From assembly GCA_902482035.1 (NCBI GenBank), contig CABSYW010000025.1:1-39793 (forward strand): a stretch of 39,793 nt of DNA, in the 5' to 3' direction. Under the pieces are notes generated by a model that saw only the letters and a program-made list of their open reading frames with translations, ran no database searches and was not told the origin of the DNA. Origin of the DNA: an uncultured Collinsella sp. GTDB taxonomy: Bacteria > Actinomycetota > Coriobacteriia > Coriobacteriales > Coriobacteriaceae. The position numbers and the translations under genes are program-made. This document shows, piece after piece, positions 16,539-24,721 of the stretch; within the stretch, counting starts at the first letter, position 1, and the number at the start of each line of letters is the position of its first letter.

Positions 16539-16567
16539 GTATTCATATATGTCGGAAAGGAGGTTCC

Positions 16568-17287
16568 ATGATTCCCAAATACGAGGCGATAGCTGCAGAT
16601 ATTCGTCGAAGTATCGAGGATGGCGCTCTTAAACCGGGCGACAAGCTTCCCACCGTCGTTGAGTTCTGCGAGCTCTATAGCGTTTCCAAAATCACCGTCA
16701 AACGAGCTATTGAACAAATCACCGAGGAAGGTCTTATTACCAGCCGACGCGGATCGGGTACCTACGTTAAGGACACGGCAGGGCTTCCCGGCCAGGCGTT
16801 TTTCCAGGGCAAAAACGACCGTGCCCAGGGCTTTTCGTATGAGCACCGCGGGGAGAAGGTGACCTCGGTGGTCTACGATTTCTCGATTGTTAATCCACCA
16901 GCGGATATCGCAGCCCAGCTGGGAATTGCCGAGGATGACTTTGCCTATCACGTCGTGCGCGTGCGCCAGGCCGATGAGAAGCCCATCGTTATCGAGTACA
17001 CCTACATGCCCCTCGAACTGATTCCGGGGCTGAAAAAGAAGGACCTGTACGGATCGCTCTACCGCTTCATCCGCGAGCAATGTGGGCTGAAGATTTCGAG
17101 CTTTCACCGTACCATTCGCGCCGTGGCAGCAACCGAGGAAGAAGCCGAGCGTCTGGACACCAAACCTGGCTCTCCCCTGCTCGAGCTCACCCAGATTGGC
17201 TTTTTGGACAGCAGTGCCGCCTTTGAGTATTCGGTCTCGCGCAACGTTGGCGACCGCTTTGAGTTGCACAACGTAACGTTGGCATAG
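16568..17287 (+). CDS. GntR/HutC-family transcriptional regulator with UTRA domain
   Basis: A 239-residue repressor type. The N-terminal winged helix-turn-helix has the HTH around 29-67 (LPTVVEFCELYSVSKITVKR...GSGTYV). A C-terminal UTRA ligand-binding domain spans about 85-235, with VRVRQADEKPIVIEYTYMP and the ending SVSRNVGDRFEL typical of HutC-type proteins such as TreR and BglR. UTRA domains usually sense a phosphorylated sugar, here plausibly a phospho-beta-glucoside. AAAGGAGG lies 6 nt before the ATG. It is divergent from the GH1/PTS operon, which it most likely controls through the boxes in the shared region. Confidence 0.93.
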   Translation: MIPKYEAIAADIRRSIEDGALKPGDKLPTVVEFCELYSVSKITVKRAIEQITEEGLITSRRGSGTYVKDTAGLPGQAFFQGKNDRAQGFSYEHRGEKVTSVVYDFSIVNPPADIAAQLGIAEDDFAYHVVRVRQADEKPIVIEYTYMPLELIPGLKKKDLYGSLYRFIREQCGLKISSFHRTIRAVAATEEEAERLDTKPGSPLLELTQIGFLDSSAAFEYSVSRNVGDRFELHNVTLA

Positions 17288-17360
17288 GTTTTATGGTCAT
17301 ACGGGCGCCCGTCTTGAGCAGTTTTACGCGGCGCCCGCGCAGCACAATGGGAGTATGAAC

Positions 17361-18293
17361 ATGTCCGATTTGATTAAACTGACGCCCATCTTCCACGAGA
17401 AGATCTGGGGCGGCCGTCAACTCGAAACCGTATTTGGTTACGACATTCCCGATGGTCCCATCGGTGAGTGTTGGGCCATCTCGGCCCACCCCAACGGTGA
17501 CTGCCAGATTGCGGAGGGCCCGTATGCAGGTCACACGCTTTCGTGGCTGTGGGCCGAGCACCACGAGCTCTTTGGCAACTGCGAGGGCAAGGAGTTCCCG
17601 CTGCTCATTAAGATTCTGGACGCCAAGGACGACCTTTCGATCCAGATTCATCCCAACGACGAGTACGCCGCCAAGCACGAGAACGGCAGCCTGGGCAAAA
17701 CCGAGTGCTGGTATGTGCTGGACTGCGAGCCCGGCGCCACAATCATCGTCGGCCAGCGTGCGCATGACCGCGCCGAGGCCGCGCAAATGATCGAGGACGG
17801 CCGCTGGGACGACATGCTCAACGTGTTGCCGATTCACAAGGGCGACTTTTTCCAGATTGATTCCGGTACCGTGCACGCCATCAAGACCGGCACGCTCATT
17901 TTGGAGACGCAGCAGTCGAGCGACGTGACGTATCGTCTGTACGACTACGACCGTCCCGGCACTGACGGCAACCTGCGCCCGCTGCACATTGAGCAGAGCC
18001 TCGACTGCATCGACTTTGATGCTCAGGCTCCGACCGACGGCACGGTGACCGCGCCCGAGGTGGACGGCGTGACCGAGCTCGAGTCCAACCCCTGCTACAC
18101 CGTCGATCGCGTGCGCGTCAACGGCAGCAAGACCCTCGACCAGCGCTGGCCCTTCATGTGCCTGTCGGTCATCGACGGCGAAGGCACCATCTGCGGCGAC
18201 CCCGTCCACAAGGGAAGCCACCTGCTGGCCCCGAGCACCGTCAGCTCCATCGACCTCGAAGGCAAGATGGAACTGATCATCAGCCACCTGTAG
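17361..18293 (+). CDS. manA: Mannose-6-phosphate isomerase, class I
   Basis: Zinc enzyme that interconverts mannose-6-phosphate and fructose-6-phosphate. The 310-residue cupin protein is of the short Bacillus/Streptococcus type. Zinc ligands are visible as Q95 and H97 in LSIQIHPND, E115 in GKTECWYVL, and H172 in GTVHAI. KIWGGRQL near the N-terminus and ETQQSSDVTYRLYDYDR are family landmarks. The ATG at 17361 is preferred because GGGAG (17349-17353) is 7 nt upstream; the ATG at 17355 would be 1 nt from it. It lies 73 nt after the GntR gene on the same strand, with GGGCGCC/GGCGCCC arms in the gap. It could be cotranscribed or separate. Confidence 0.95.
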   Translation: MSDLIKLTPIFHEKIWGGRQLETVFGYDIPDGPIGECWAISAHPNGDCQIAEGPYAGHTLSWLWAEHHELFGNCEGKEFPLLIKILDAKDDLSIQIHPNDEYAAKHENGSLGKTECWYVLDCEPGATIIVGQRAHDRAEAAQMIEDGRWDDMLNVLPIHKGDFFQIDSGTVHAIKTGTLILETQQSSDVTYRLYDYDRPGTDGNLRPLHIEQSLDCIDFDAQAPTDGTVTAPEVDGVTELESNPCYTVDRVRVNGSKTLDQRWPFMCLSVIDGEGTICGDPVHKGSHLLAPSTVSSIDLEGKMELIISHL

Positions 18294-18318
18294 GTCGCAC
18301 CAACAACCCAAACGCAAC

Positions 18319-18354
18319 AAGGGGCTCTCCCGTCCATGTGCGGGAGAGCCCCTT
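18319..18354. terminator. Strong hairpin after manA, probable terminator
   Basis: A perfect 14-bp stem (AAGGGGCTCTCCCG / CGGGAGAGCCCCTT) has an 8-base loop, 25 nt after manA. No long T run follows, so termination efficiency is uncertain. Confidence 0.65.
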
Positions 18355-18437
18355 GCCATATCTATTTATCAGCCCACCCGGCTCTCCAGATCAAAAAGCG
18401 AACGAGCAGAGCGACGTTCGCAAGCACCGTTACCCAA

Positions 18438-18567
18438 GGACCTGGGCGGGCGTATAGGGCAACATCGATCGCGAGTTCCGCACGCAAAGGAGAGCACTTA
18501 ATGTGCTCTCCGTCTTGCGCAGGACTGCCCGAGCAGGCGATGTTGCCCTATACGCCCGCCCAGGTCC
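18438..18567. repeat. 130-bp structure with 30-bp perfect inverted arms
   Basis: Arms 18438-18467 and 18538-18567 are perfect complements over 30 bp (GGACCTGGGCGGGCGTATAG... and its reverse). Inside is a second perfect 9-bp hairpin, GGAGAGCAC / GTGCTCTCC (18489-18511), with further partial pairing around it (TTGCG/CGCAA). It lies between convergent manA and pcrA, starting 7 nt after the pcrA stop. I see no ORF. It may act as a terminator or 3' UTR structure for pcrA, encode a structured RNA, or be a small mobile repeat. Confidence 0.75.
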
Positions 18568-18574
18568 GCCAGGA

Positions 18575-21469
18575 TCACGACAGCTTGACGATCGGCGCGA
18601 AGCCCTTCATCAGCTTTTTGGTCTGACCGGTCTTTTCGAATTGAACCTCGATCATGTCTCCGGCGACCGAGATCACGGTACCCGTGCCAAAGGTCTTGTG
18701 GCTCACGGTATCGCCTGCGGCAAAGTCCTGCGATGCGCTGGCGCGATCAACCTTGCGCTCCACCGTCGGGGACACCTTGGACGAGGGCTTTTTGGCTCGC
18801 GGTGCGCCCGAGCCAAAGGTCGAGGCAACACGGCCAGCGTCGGGCGAGACCCCACGATGGCGCTCGGTCCCGTAGCTGCTGCCACCAAAGAAATCGTCAA
18901 AGCTCGATCCGCCGCGCGAACCGGAACCGCCAGTCGAGCGCGTATGCGAACCAAATACCTTGCCGCCGTACATATCCGAACCCATGCCCGAGCCAAAGGT
19001 GCCGTGACGGTCGCCGCGCTTCTCCCAACCCGTGCCTTCAAAACCGGCAGAACCGATACCGCTAAACTCGATATCCTCAAACGGAATCTCGTTGAGGAAG
19101 CGCGAGCGCGGGTTGGCAGAGGTCGAGCCGTAGGTGCGACGCGTGGCCGCATAGGTCAGGAACAGGCGCTTACGGGCACGCGTGATGGCGACGTAGGCCA
19201 GGCGACGCTCCTCCTCGAGCTTACCCGGGTCATCGCTGCCGCCAAAGTCGTGCACGTGCGGGAAGATGCCCTCCTCCATGCCGGCCACGAACACCGCCGG
19301 GAACTCCAGGCCCTTGGCGGAGTGGATGGTCATCATGGTAATGGCATGCGTCTCGCCGGCCAGGGAATCCAAGTCGGAGCGCAGGGCCAGCCACTCCATG
19401 AGTGCCGGTAGCGCCTTACAGGTGAGCGGACCATAGGTGCGCTCAATCTCGTCGGCATGCACGGCACCCGCCGGCATCCCCGTCGGCGCGGCATACGCGT
19501 TGCCCGCGATGGCGGCGGCCAGGGCATCCTGCGGCGAGAGCGCCGGGGCGGCTAGGCTATCGAGCGGATTGGAACCTGCGGCATCGCGCGCGCCGACGAG
19601 TGCCTCAAACGAGGATGCCGGGGCAAATGGCCCCGGTTCGGGCGCGGGCGCGCTCACCACGACGGGCTCGGCGCCGGCAGGCACGTCGGCAACACCAGCT
19701 GCGCGCAGCTCTTCCAAGCTCTCGAGCGTACCCTCGATGTCCTCGTGCGTCTCCTCAAATTCGGCAGCGACGCCCAGGAATTCCTGGATGTTCTCGGCAC
19801 GGCTCTCAGACTCCATGGTGCCCTCGGCGCGAAACGCCTGCAGCAGACCCGTCTTATCGACAATCATCTCGACGACGTCCTTGAGCTCGCCGTCCATGCG
19901 GCGGCCCTCGCGCACCAGCGACACAAAGCTTGACAGGCCATTGCGGACCTTGGCGCTAAACATGCCGGTTTCGGCACACGCAATCTCGCAAGCCTGGAAG
20001 AACGAGCAACGGTTGTCGCGCGCCAGCTGCTCGATTTTTTGGATCGAGGTGGAGCCGATGCCACGGCGCGGTGTGTTGATGACGCGCTTGACGCTCATCT
20101 CGTCGGCCGGGTTCACGATCATCTTAAGGTAGGCCATGACATCACGGATCTCGGCACGGTCGAAGAATCGCGTGCCGCCCACGATCTTGTAGGGCAGGCC
20201 CGCGCGCAGGAACATATCTTCGAGGATACGCGACTGGGCGTTGGTGCGATAGAACACGGCAATGTCGTCGTAGCTCGTGCCTTTGGCATGCAGCTTCTCG
20301 ATCTCGCCGGCAATCCAGCGGCCCTCGTCGCGCTCGTCGCTCGCCTGGAAGGCCTGGATCTTCTCGCCATCGCCCTCGGCCGTAAACAGGCGCTTGTCCT
20401 TGCGCTGCGAGTTGTGGCGTACCACGGCGTTGGCGGCGTTCAGGATATGACCCGTGGAACGATAGTTCTGCTCCAGCTTGACGGTCTTGCAGTTTTTAAA
20501 ATCCTTCTCAAAGTCCAGGATATTGGTGATGTCGGCGCCACGCCAGCTGTAAATGGACTGGTCATCGTCGCCCACGACCATGAGGTTTTGGTACTTGGCG
20601 GCCAGCAGGTTGGCGATTTCGTACTGGACGTGGTTGGTGTCCTGATACTCGTCGACGCTAATGTAGCGGAAGCGCTCTTGGTACTTATCGAGCACCTCGG
20701 GGCGGGTGCGCAGCAGCTCAAGCGCGCGCACGAGCAGGTCGTCGAAGTCCATCGCATTGGCGGCGCGCAAGCGACGCTCCAGCTCCAAGTAGACCTGTGC
20801 GGCCTTTTTATCGTTGGGGCTATCGGCGCTCTTGAGCATGTCCTCGGGGCCGATCATGGCGTTTTTGGCCGAGCTGATCTTGCTGCGGATCATGTTGATG
20901 GGGAACTGCTTTTGCTCGATGCCGAGCGCCTGCATAATGTCGCGCACCATGCGCTTTGAGTCATCGTCATCGTAGATGGTGAACTGGCCGGTGTAGCCCA
21001 GCAGGTCGGCGTCCTCGCGCAGCATGCGCACGCACATGGCATGGAAGGTGCACACCCACATGCCGCGGGTACCGCTGGGAATGAGCGCCGCCAGACGCTC
21101 GCGCATCTCGGCCGCGGCCTTGTTGGTAAACGTGATGGCAAGAACCTGCCAAGGCTTAACACCCAGGTCGCCGAGCATATGTGCGATGCGGAAGGTCAAG
21201 ACGCGGGTCTTGCCCGAGCCGGCGCCGGCGAGCACCAGCAACGGACCCTCGGTGGACAGGACCGCCTCGCGCTGGGCGGGATTAAGGCTGTCAATGTCGA
21301 CGAGCGGCTTGGCGGGCTTGGGCGCCGGCGCGGGAGCGTCGTAGATGTCGAGCGGGACGAGCTCGGGCTCCGGCGCTGCAGGGGCGGTGTATGCATCGAG
21401 CGGCACGGGTTCCGGCGCGGGCGGCACGGGTACCGCGGCGTTCTTTTCCCAGGGCAGGGGCTGGGTCAT
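18575..21469 (-). CDS. pcrA: UvrD/PcrA-type superfamily 1 DNA helicase
   Basis: ATP-driven 3'-5' helicase for excision repair and removal of RecA or transcription complexes. At 964 residues it is longer than usual PcrA (about 720-750). It has a Pro/Ala-rich N-terminal extension of about 60 residues, Walker A GAGSGKT at 82-88, DEYQDTN (Walker B) and GDDDQSIYSWRGAD. There is an Ala/Pro-rich insert at about 590-675 within the 2B region, then motif V/VI (TIHSAKGLEFPAVFVAGMEEGIFPH, AITRARKRL). A Gly/Ser-rich linker follows, then the C-terminal Tudor-like domain (GDTVSHKTFGTGTVISV) that binds RNA polymerase in PcrA. The ATG at 21469 has AGGAG 6 nt upstream; the longer frame has no such support. Confidence 0.95.
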   Translation of the reverse strand: MTQPLPWEKNAAVPVPPAPEPVPLDAYTAPAAPEPELVPLDIYDAPAPAPKPAKPLVDIDSLNPAQREAVLSTEGPLLVLAGAGSGKTRVLTFRIAHMLGDLGVKPWQVLAITFTNKAAAEMRERLAALIPSGTRGMWVCTFHAMCVRMLREDADLLGYTGQFTIYDDDDSKRMVRDIMQALGIEQKQFPINMIRSKISSAKNAMIGPEDMLKSADSPNDKKAAQVYLELERRLRAANAMDFDDLLVRALELLRTRPEVLDKYQERFRYISVDEYQDTNHVQYEIANLLAAKYQNLMVVGDDDQSIYSWRGADITNILDFEKDFKNCKTVKLEQNYRSTGHILNAANAVVRHNSQRKDKRLFTAEGDGEKIQAFQASDERDEGRWIAGEIEKLHAKGTSYDDIAVFYRTNAQSRILEDMFLRAGLPYKIVGGTRFFDRAEIRDVMAYLKMIVNPADEMSVKRVINTPRRGIGSTSIQKIEQLARDNRCSFFQACEIACAETGMFSAKVRNGLSSFVSLVREGRRMDGELKDVVEMIVDKTGLLQAFRAEGTMESESRAENIQEFLGVAAEFEETHEDIEGTLESLEELRAAGVADVPAGAEPVVVSAPAPEPGPFAPASSFEALVGARDAAGSNPLDSLAAPALSPQDALAAAIAGNAYAAPTGMPAGAVHADEIERTYGPLTCKALPALMEWLALRSDLDSLAGETHAITMMTIHSAKGLEFPAVFVAGMEEGIFPHVHDFGGSDDPGKLEEERRLAYVAITRARKRLFLTYAATRRTYGSTSANPRSRFLNEIPFEDIEFSGIGSAGFEGTGWEKRGDRHGTFGSGMGSDMYGGKVFGSHTRSTGGSGSRGGSSFDDFFGGSSYGTERHRGVSPDAGRVASTFGSGAPRAKKPSSKVSPTVERKVDRASASQDFAAGDTVSHKTFGTGTVISVAGDMIEVQFEKTGQTKKLMKGFAPIVKLS

Positions 21470-21605
21470 GGGCGACTCCTCATCTGACGGACGGCGCGCC
21501 TGCGGGCAGCGCCATAGTTTGAGCCGTACCAGTATACCGAGCCGCGCGGACACCGACGCAAATCACACCACGACTCCGTGCGTCACCGTCAGGCTCGCCC
21601 CAGCG

Positions 21606-21643
21606 GATTTGGTGCAATGGGGTCAGGTTAGTCTGCACCAATC
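21606..21643. repeat. Small palindrome GATTTGGTGCA / TGCACCAATC
   Basis: Arms 21606-21616 and 21634-21643 pair with one bulged base and enclose ATGGGGTCAGGTTAGTC. The GGGGTCAGGTTA core resembles the other dispersed palindromes here. It lies in the 333-nt gap between uppP and pcrA, in which I otherwise see only the uppP terminator and the pcrA upstream region. Confidence 0.5.
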
Positions 21644-21716
21644 TATTGGCAATCACGAAACCGCCGATGTCATGGCAGCAGCAGCGAGCGACGGTCAGGG
21701 CGAACAAATTGGCATG

Positions 21717-21758
21717 AAAAGGGGGCGGCATAGACCTTTTGGTCATGCCACCCCCTTT
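21717..21758 (-). terminator. Rho-independent terminator after uppP
   Basis: A long stem (AAGGGGGCGGCATAGACC / GGTCATGCCACCCCCTT, one mismatch) with a TTTT loop on plus is followed on the minus strand by T4. It is 45 nt downstream of the uppP stop. Confidence 0.8.
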
Positions 21759-21802
21759 GAATGACAAGTTGTCGCCCTGGCCGCCGCGCAGTGTCGACTA
21801 AG

Positions 21803-22783
21803 TTAGAGGCCGAGCATCGGCTCCAGAACGAAGAAGTATGCGAGCACTACGATGCCCAGGATGATGCGGTAGACACCGAAGCACTTGAAGTCGTGACGGC
21901 GGACGAAGCCCATGAGCCACTTGATGGCGATGAGCGAAACCACAAAGGCCACAACGCAGCCCACGCCCAGGATAGCGACCTCGTTGGCACCGAACGTGCC
22001 GCCCTTGATGAAGTACTTGACCAGCTTGAGCGCACTCGCGCCAAACATGACCGGGATGGCCAGGAAGAACGTAAACTTGGACGCCACCGAACGCGTGCAG
22101 CCCAAAAGCAGGCCGCCGATGATGGTAGAACCGGAGCGAGACGTACCAGGCACCAGCGAAAGCACCTGGAAGCAGCCGATACCCAGCGCAGTCTTCCAGC
22201 TCAGGTCCTCGAGCGTGGCGATGGAGCCAAAGTCCAGATTCTCGTCATCGTCCTCATCCTCAGCGGTAGCCGCGGCGGGCGCCGCAAAGTGCGCACCGGC
22301 GGGACGTCCACCCGACACCACAGCACGCGAACCAAACGAACCGGCAACAGCCATTTCCTCGCGCTTGCTCGCGCGCCAGTTCTCGATCACGATAAACAGC
22401 ACACCGTACACAATGAGCGCCAGCGCCACGACGGGAGCATTGTAGAAATGCTCCTCCATCCAGTCGTTGAGCGGCAGGCCGATTGCCGCGGCGGGAATGC
22501 AGCCAAGCACAATCTTGCCCCACAGCACCCAGGTGTCGCGGCGGCCCTCCTTGCCCTTGCTGGGCGAGAACGGATTGAGCTCATGGAAGAACAGCACGCA
22601 GACGGCCAGAATGGCGCCGAGCTGAATCACGACCAGGAACATGTTCCAGAACGTCTCGCTCACGTTCATCTTGACGAACTCGTCCACCAAGATCATGTGA
22701 CCGGTCGACGAAACAGGCAGCCATTCGGTGATGCCCTCGACCAGGCCCATGAAGGCAGATTTTAGAAGCTCGATGATATCCAA
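21803..22783 (-). CDS. uppP: Undecaprenyl-diphosphatase UppP (BacA family)
   Basis: Membrane phosphatase that recycles undecaprenyl pyrophosphate for cell-wall synthesis and gives some bacitracin resistance. Signature motifs are EGITEWLPVSSTGH at 16-29 and VPGTSRSG at 211-218, with the usual multi-helix layout. At 326 residues it is longer than most (265-290) because of a ~50-residue Ala-rich then acidic insert at about 143-191 (AEDEDDDENLD) in a loop. The start is TTG at 22783, with GAGGGGG 5 nt upstream and the family N-terminus MDIIELLK; the GTG at 22804 has no good SD. It stands alone with its own terminator. The BceRS-like pair at 23669 could also relate to bacitracin-type stress, by inference only. 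Confidence 0.94.
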   Translation of the reverse strand: MDIIELLKSAFMGLVEGITEWLPVSSTGHMILVDEFVKMNVSETFWNMFLVVIQLGAILAVCVLFFHELNPFSPSKGKEGRRDTWVLWGKIVLGCIPAAAIGLPLNDWMEEHFYNAPVVALALIVYGVLFIVIENWRASKREEMAVAGSFGSRAVVSGGRPAGAHFAAPAAATAEDEDDDENLDFGSIATLEDLSWKTALGIGCFQVLSLVPGTSRSGSTIIGGLLLGCTRSVASKFTFFLAIPVMFGASALKLVKYFIKGGTFGANEVAILGVGCVVAFVVSLIAIKWLMGFVRRHDFKCFGVYRIILGIVVLAYFFVLEPMLGL

Positions 22784-23030
22784 AGGGACCCCCTCGTTAG
22801 ACACCCGCCGATATTGTTCTGCGGACGGTGCGGGCGATGTCCCATTATCAACCGTTCGGGCGCGTCTGCGCCTACCCTTACCAAAAAACTCGTCCGTTCA
22901 CAGAATTGCGAGCGGTCAAACCGAAATCCTTGGGTATAACTGCAACAAGATAAAGTGTTCGGCGGCCAACGCGCCCGCGCCCGCCCGATGCACGAGCCCC
23001 GCGCCCGTGCGATAGACCAAGGAGGAAACC

Positions 23031-23468
23031 ATGAACGAGGGCTACACCAAGGTATTTGTTTCACTCGATGGTACTGAGCAGCAGGATTTTGTGCTCGCAC
23101 GCGCCATCAAGGTCGCCGCGAACAACGGCGCCAAGCTAATCATCGGCCACGTTATCGATTCCACGGCGCTCGAGAGCGCCGGTTCCTATCCGGTCGATCT
23201 GGTCAACGGCCTAGAGGAGGCATTTAAGAACTCCATCGCCAAGCAGCTCGAAGAGGCCAAGGCCAATCCCGATATTCCCGAGGTCGAGGTTATGATTCGC
23301 GCCGGCCGTATTCGCGAGACGCTCAAGGACGAGATGCTCGACGTGGTTAAGCCCGACCTGGTGCTCTGCGGCGCACGCGGCCTGTCCTCGATCAAGTATG
23401 CGCTGCTGGGTTCGATTTCGACGTTCCTGCTGCGCAACACCGACTGCGACATCTTGGTCGTGAAGTAG
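23031..23468 (+). CDS. Universal stress protein, UspA family
   Basis: A small cytoplasmic nucleotide-binding protein of 145 residues with one Usp domain. It begins with the usual hydrophobic strand and Asp (KVFVSLDGTE) and ends with the ATP-binding pattern G-2x-G-9x-G(S): G114, G117, G127-S128 in CGARGLSSIKYALLGSIS, then the final strand CDILVVK. It is therefore of the ATP-binding UspA type. AAGGAGG lies a few bases before the ATG. It is monocistronic, divergent from uppP, and followed by a large palindrome and a terminator. Confidence 0.93.
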   Translation: MNEGYTKVFVSLDGTEQQDFVLARAIKVAANNGAKLIIGHVIDSTALESAGSYPVDLVNGLEEAFKNSIAKQLEEAKANPDIPEVEVMIRAGRIRETLKDEMLDVVKPDLVLCGARGLSSIKYALLGSISTFLLRNTDCDILVVK

Positions 23469-23481
23469 GTTCCTTCCCGCC

Positions 23482-23572
23482 GGCGCAGGGCCTGCGGGGT
23501 TATCACGCCGACGTCCTCGCCGCTTCGCGGCTGCGGGATGTCGGCTTAGATAACCCCTCCCGGCCTTGCGCC
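23482..23572. repeat. 91-bp imperfect palindrome in the uspA 3' region
   Basis: Outer arms GGCGCAGGGCC (23482-23492) / GGCCTTGCGCC (23562-23572), middle arms GGGTTATC / GATAACCC, and inner arms GCCGAC-TCC / GGGA-GTCGGC pair in register around a GCCGC-TTCG-CGGC tip. The whole can fold as one long interrupted hairpin. It precedes the true terminator by 40 nt. It looks like an ERIC/BIME-style intergenic element; no second copy is in the window. Confidence 0.65.
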
Positions 23573-23612
23573 TTCGTCACCGTACTTCAACGAGTTGGCT
23601 GATAAAAGATGG

Positions 23613-23646
23613 CGTGCCGCCCCGTTTGGGGCGGCACGTTTTGTTT
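23613..23646 (+). terminator. Rho-independent terminator after uspA
   Basis: A perfect 11-bp stem (CGTGCCGCCCC / GGGGCGGCACG) with a GTTT loop is followed by TTTTGTTT. It ends the uspA transcript and lies 23 nt beyond the convergent histidine kinase gene's stop. Confidence 0.9.
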
Positions 23647-23668
23647 GGGCGGCCGTTTGCCGTGTGCG

Positions 23669-24712
23669 TTACTCAAAGTATTGGAACTTGTTCGTTGAAA
23701 AAGCGAATGTTACGACGAAGCCTTCGCCCGGCTCCGATGCCGCGGTGACGTCGATGCCCATCTTGGAGCACAGGCGCGCCACCAGATAGAGGCCGATGCC
23801 CGTTGCGCGCTTGGTGGTGCGGCCGTTGTCGCCGGTAAAGCCCTTCTCGAACACGCGCGGCAGGTCTGCCGCACACACGCCGCAGCCGTTGTCCGCGACG
23901 GTAAGCTCGATGCGCTCGCTTGCCAGGCCCTCGTCCAGCAACGCGCCCGAAAACACGATCTTCGCGCCGTCCTCACGCGCATATTTAATGCTGTTCTGAA
24001 TGAGCTGGCCCAGAATAAACTCGAGCCACTTCTCGTCGGTAAAGACCTCAAAGTCGAGGTTCTCGCACACCGGCGCCACGTGTGCCGCGATGAGCTCACG
24101 CGCATTGGCTTTAATCGCGCCCGTCACCAAGGTCTTAAGGTCCCAGCGGCGAATCAGGTAGTCGCGCTCCACGACTTCCGAGCGCGCGTAGTACAGCGCT
24201 TGATCGATATAGCGCTCCACGCGGGCAAGTTCGCGTGCCAGATCGTCCACGCGCGACAGGTCGTCTTCGCTGCTGTCCAGGTTTTCCAAAATCAGGTGAG
24301 CCGCCGCCAGGGGCAGCTTGGCCTCGTGGACCCAGCTCTCGATATAGTCGCGATAGTCATCGGTCTGACGCCGGCCTTCGGCAACCTCGTCGCAAGCGGC
24401 TTTGCCCACCCGGCGCAAGACCTCGTACTCGAGCTCGCCCTCGGCATAGGTCGGGCATTGCACCATCTCCTGCACCCATGCGGGACTTTCGAGCTCCTCT
24501 GCCGCACGCTCCAGCTGGCGCAGAAAACGACGACGGCGCGCGTATTCGATCACGATGCCGAGCATACCAAAGATAAAGGACACGCCGACCGCCACGACCA
24601 CGATAGAAACGGGTGCTCCGGCGACCGTCAGCACAAAGCAGCTCAGCAGCACGCCGCAGGTCCACACGGCGACGGGAAGCAGCGCATCTTTAAAGAACTT
24701 GCCAAACGACAT
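23669..24712 (-). CDS. Intramembrane-sensing histidine kinase, BceS-like
   Basis: A 347-residue sensor kinase with two closely spaced helices at about 12-31 and 36-57 and almost no extracellular loop, the mark of intramembrane-sensing kinases such as BceS, VraG-linked GraS and PsdS. The phospho-acceptor is H129 in ESWVHEAKLPLAA. HATPase motifs are QNSIKYARED (N box), VADNGCGVC (G1) and TGIGLYLVARL (G2). It starts 9 nt after the response regulator's stop, so the two are one operon. BceS kinases normally sense through a BceAB-type ABC transporter; none lies next to this pair. Confidence 0.92.
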   Translation of the reverse strand: MSFGKFFKDALLPVAVWTCGVLLSCFVLTVAGAPVSIVVVAVGVSFIFGMLGIVIEYARRRRFLRQLERAAEELESPAWVQEMVQCPTYAEGELEYEVLRRVGKAACDEVAEGRRQTDDYRDYIESWVHEAKLPLAAAHLILENLDSSEDDLSRVDDLARELARVERYIDQALYYARSEVVERDYLIRRWDLKTLVTGAIKANARELIAAHVAPVCENLDFEVFTDEKWLEFILGQLIQNSIKYAREDGAKIVFSGALLDEGLASERIELTVADNGCGVCAADLPRVFEKGFTGDNGRTTKRATGIGLYLVARLCSKMGIDVTAASEPGEGFVVTFAFSTNKFQYFE

Positions 24713-24721
24713 AGCCGGCCC

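Noticed and set aside
17187..18359. 390-codon open frame on minus opposite manA
   Set aside because: manA has catalytic residues and an SD on plus; this frame has neither.
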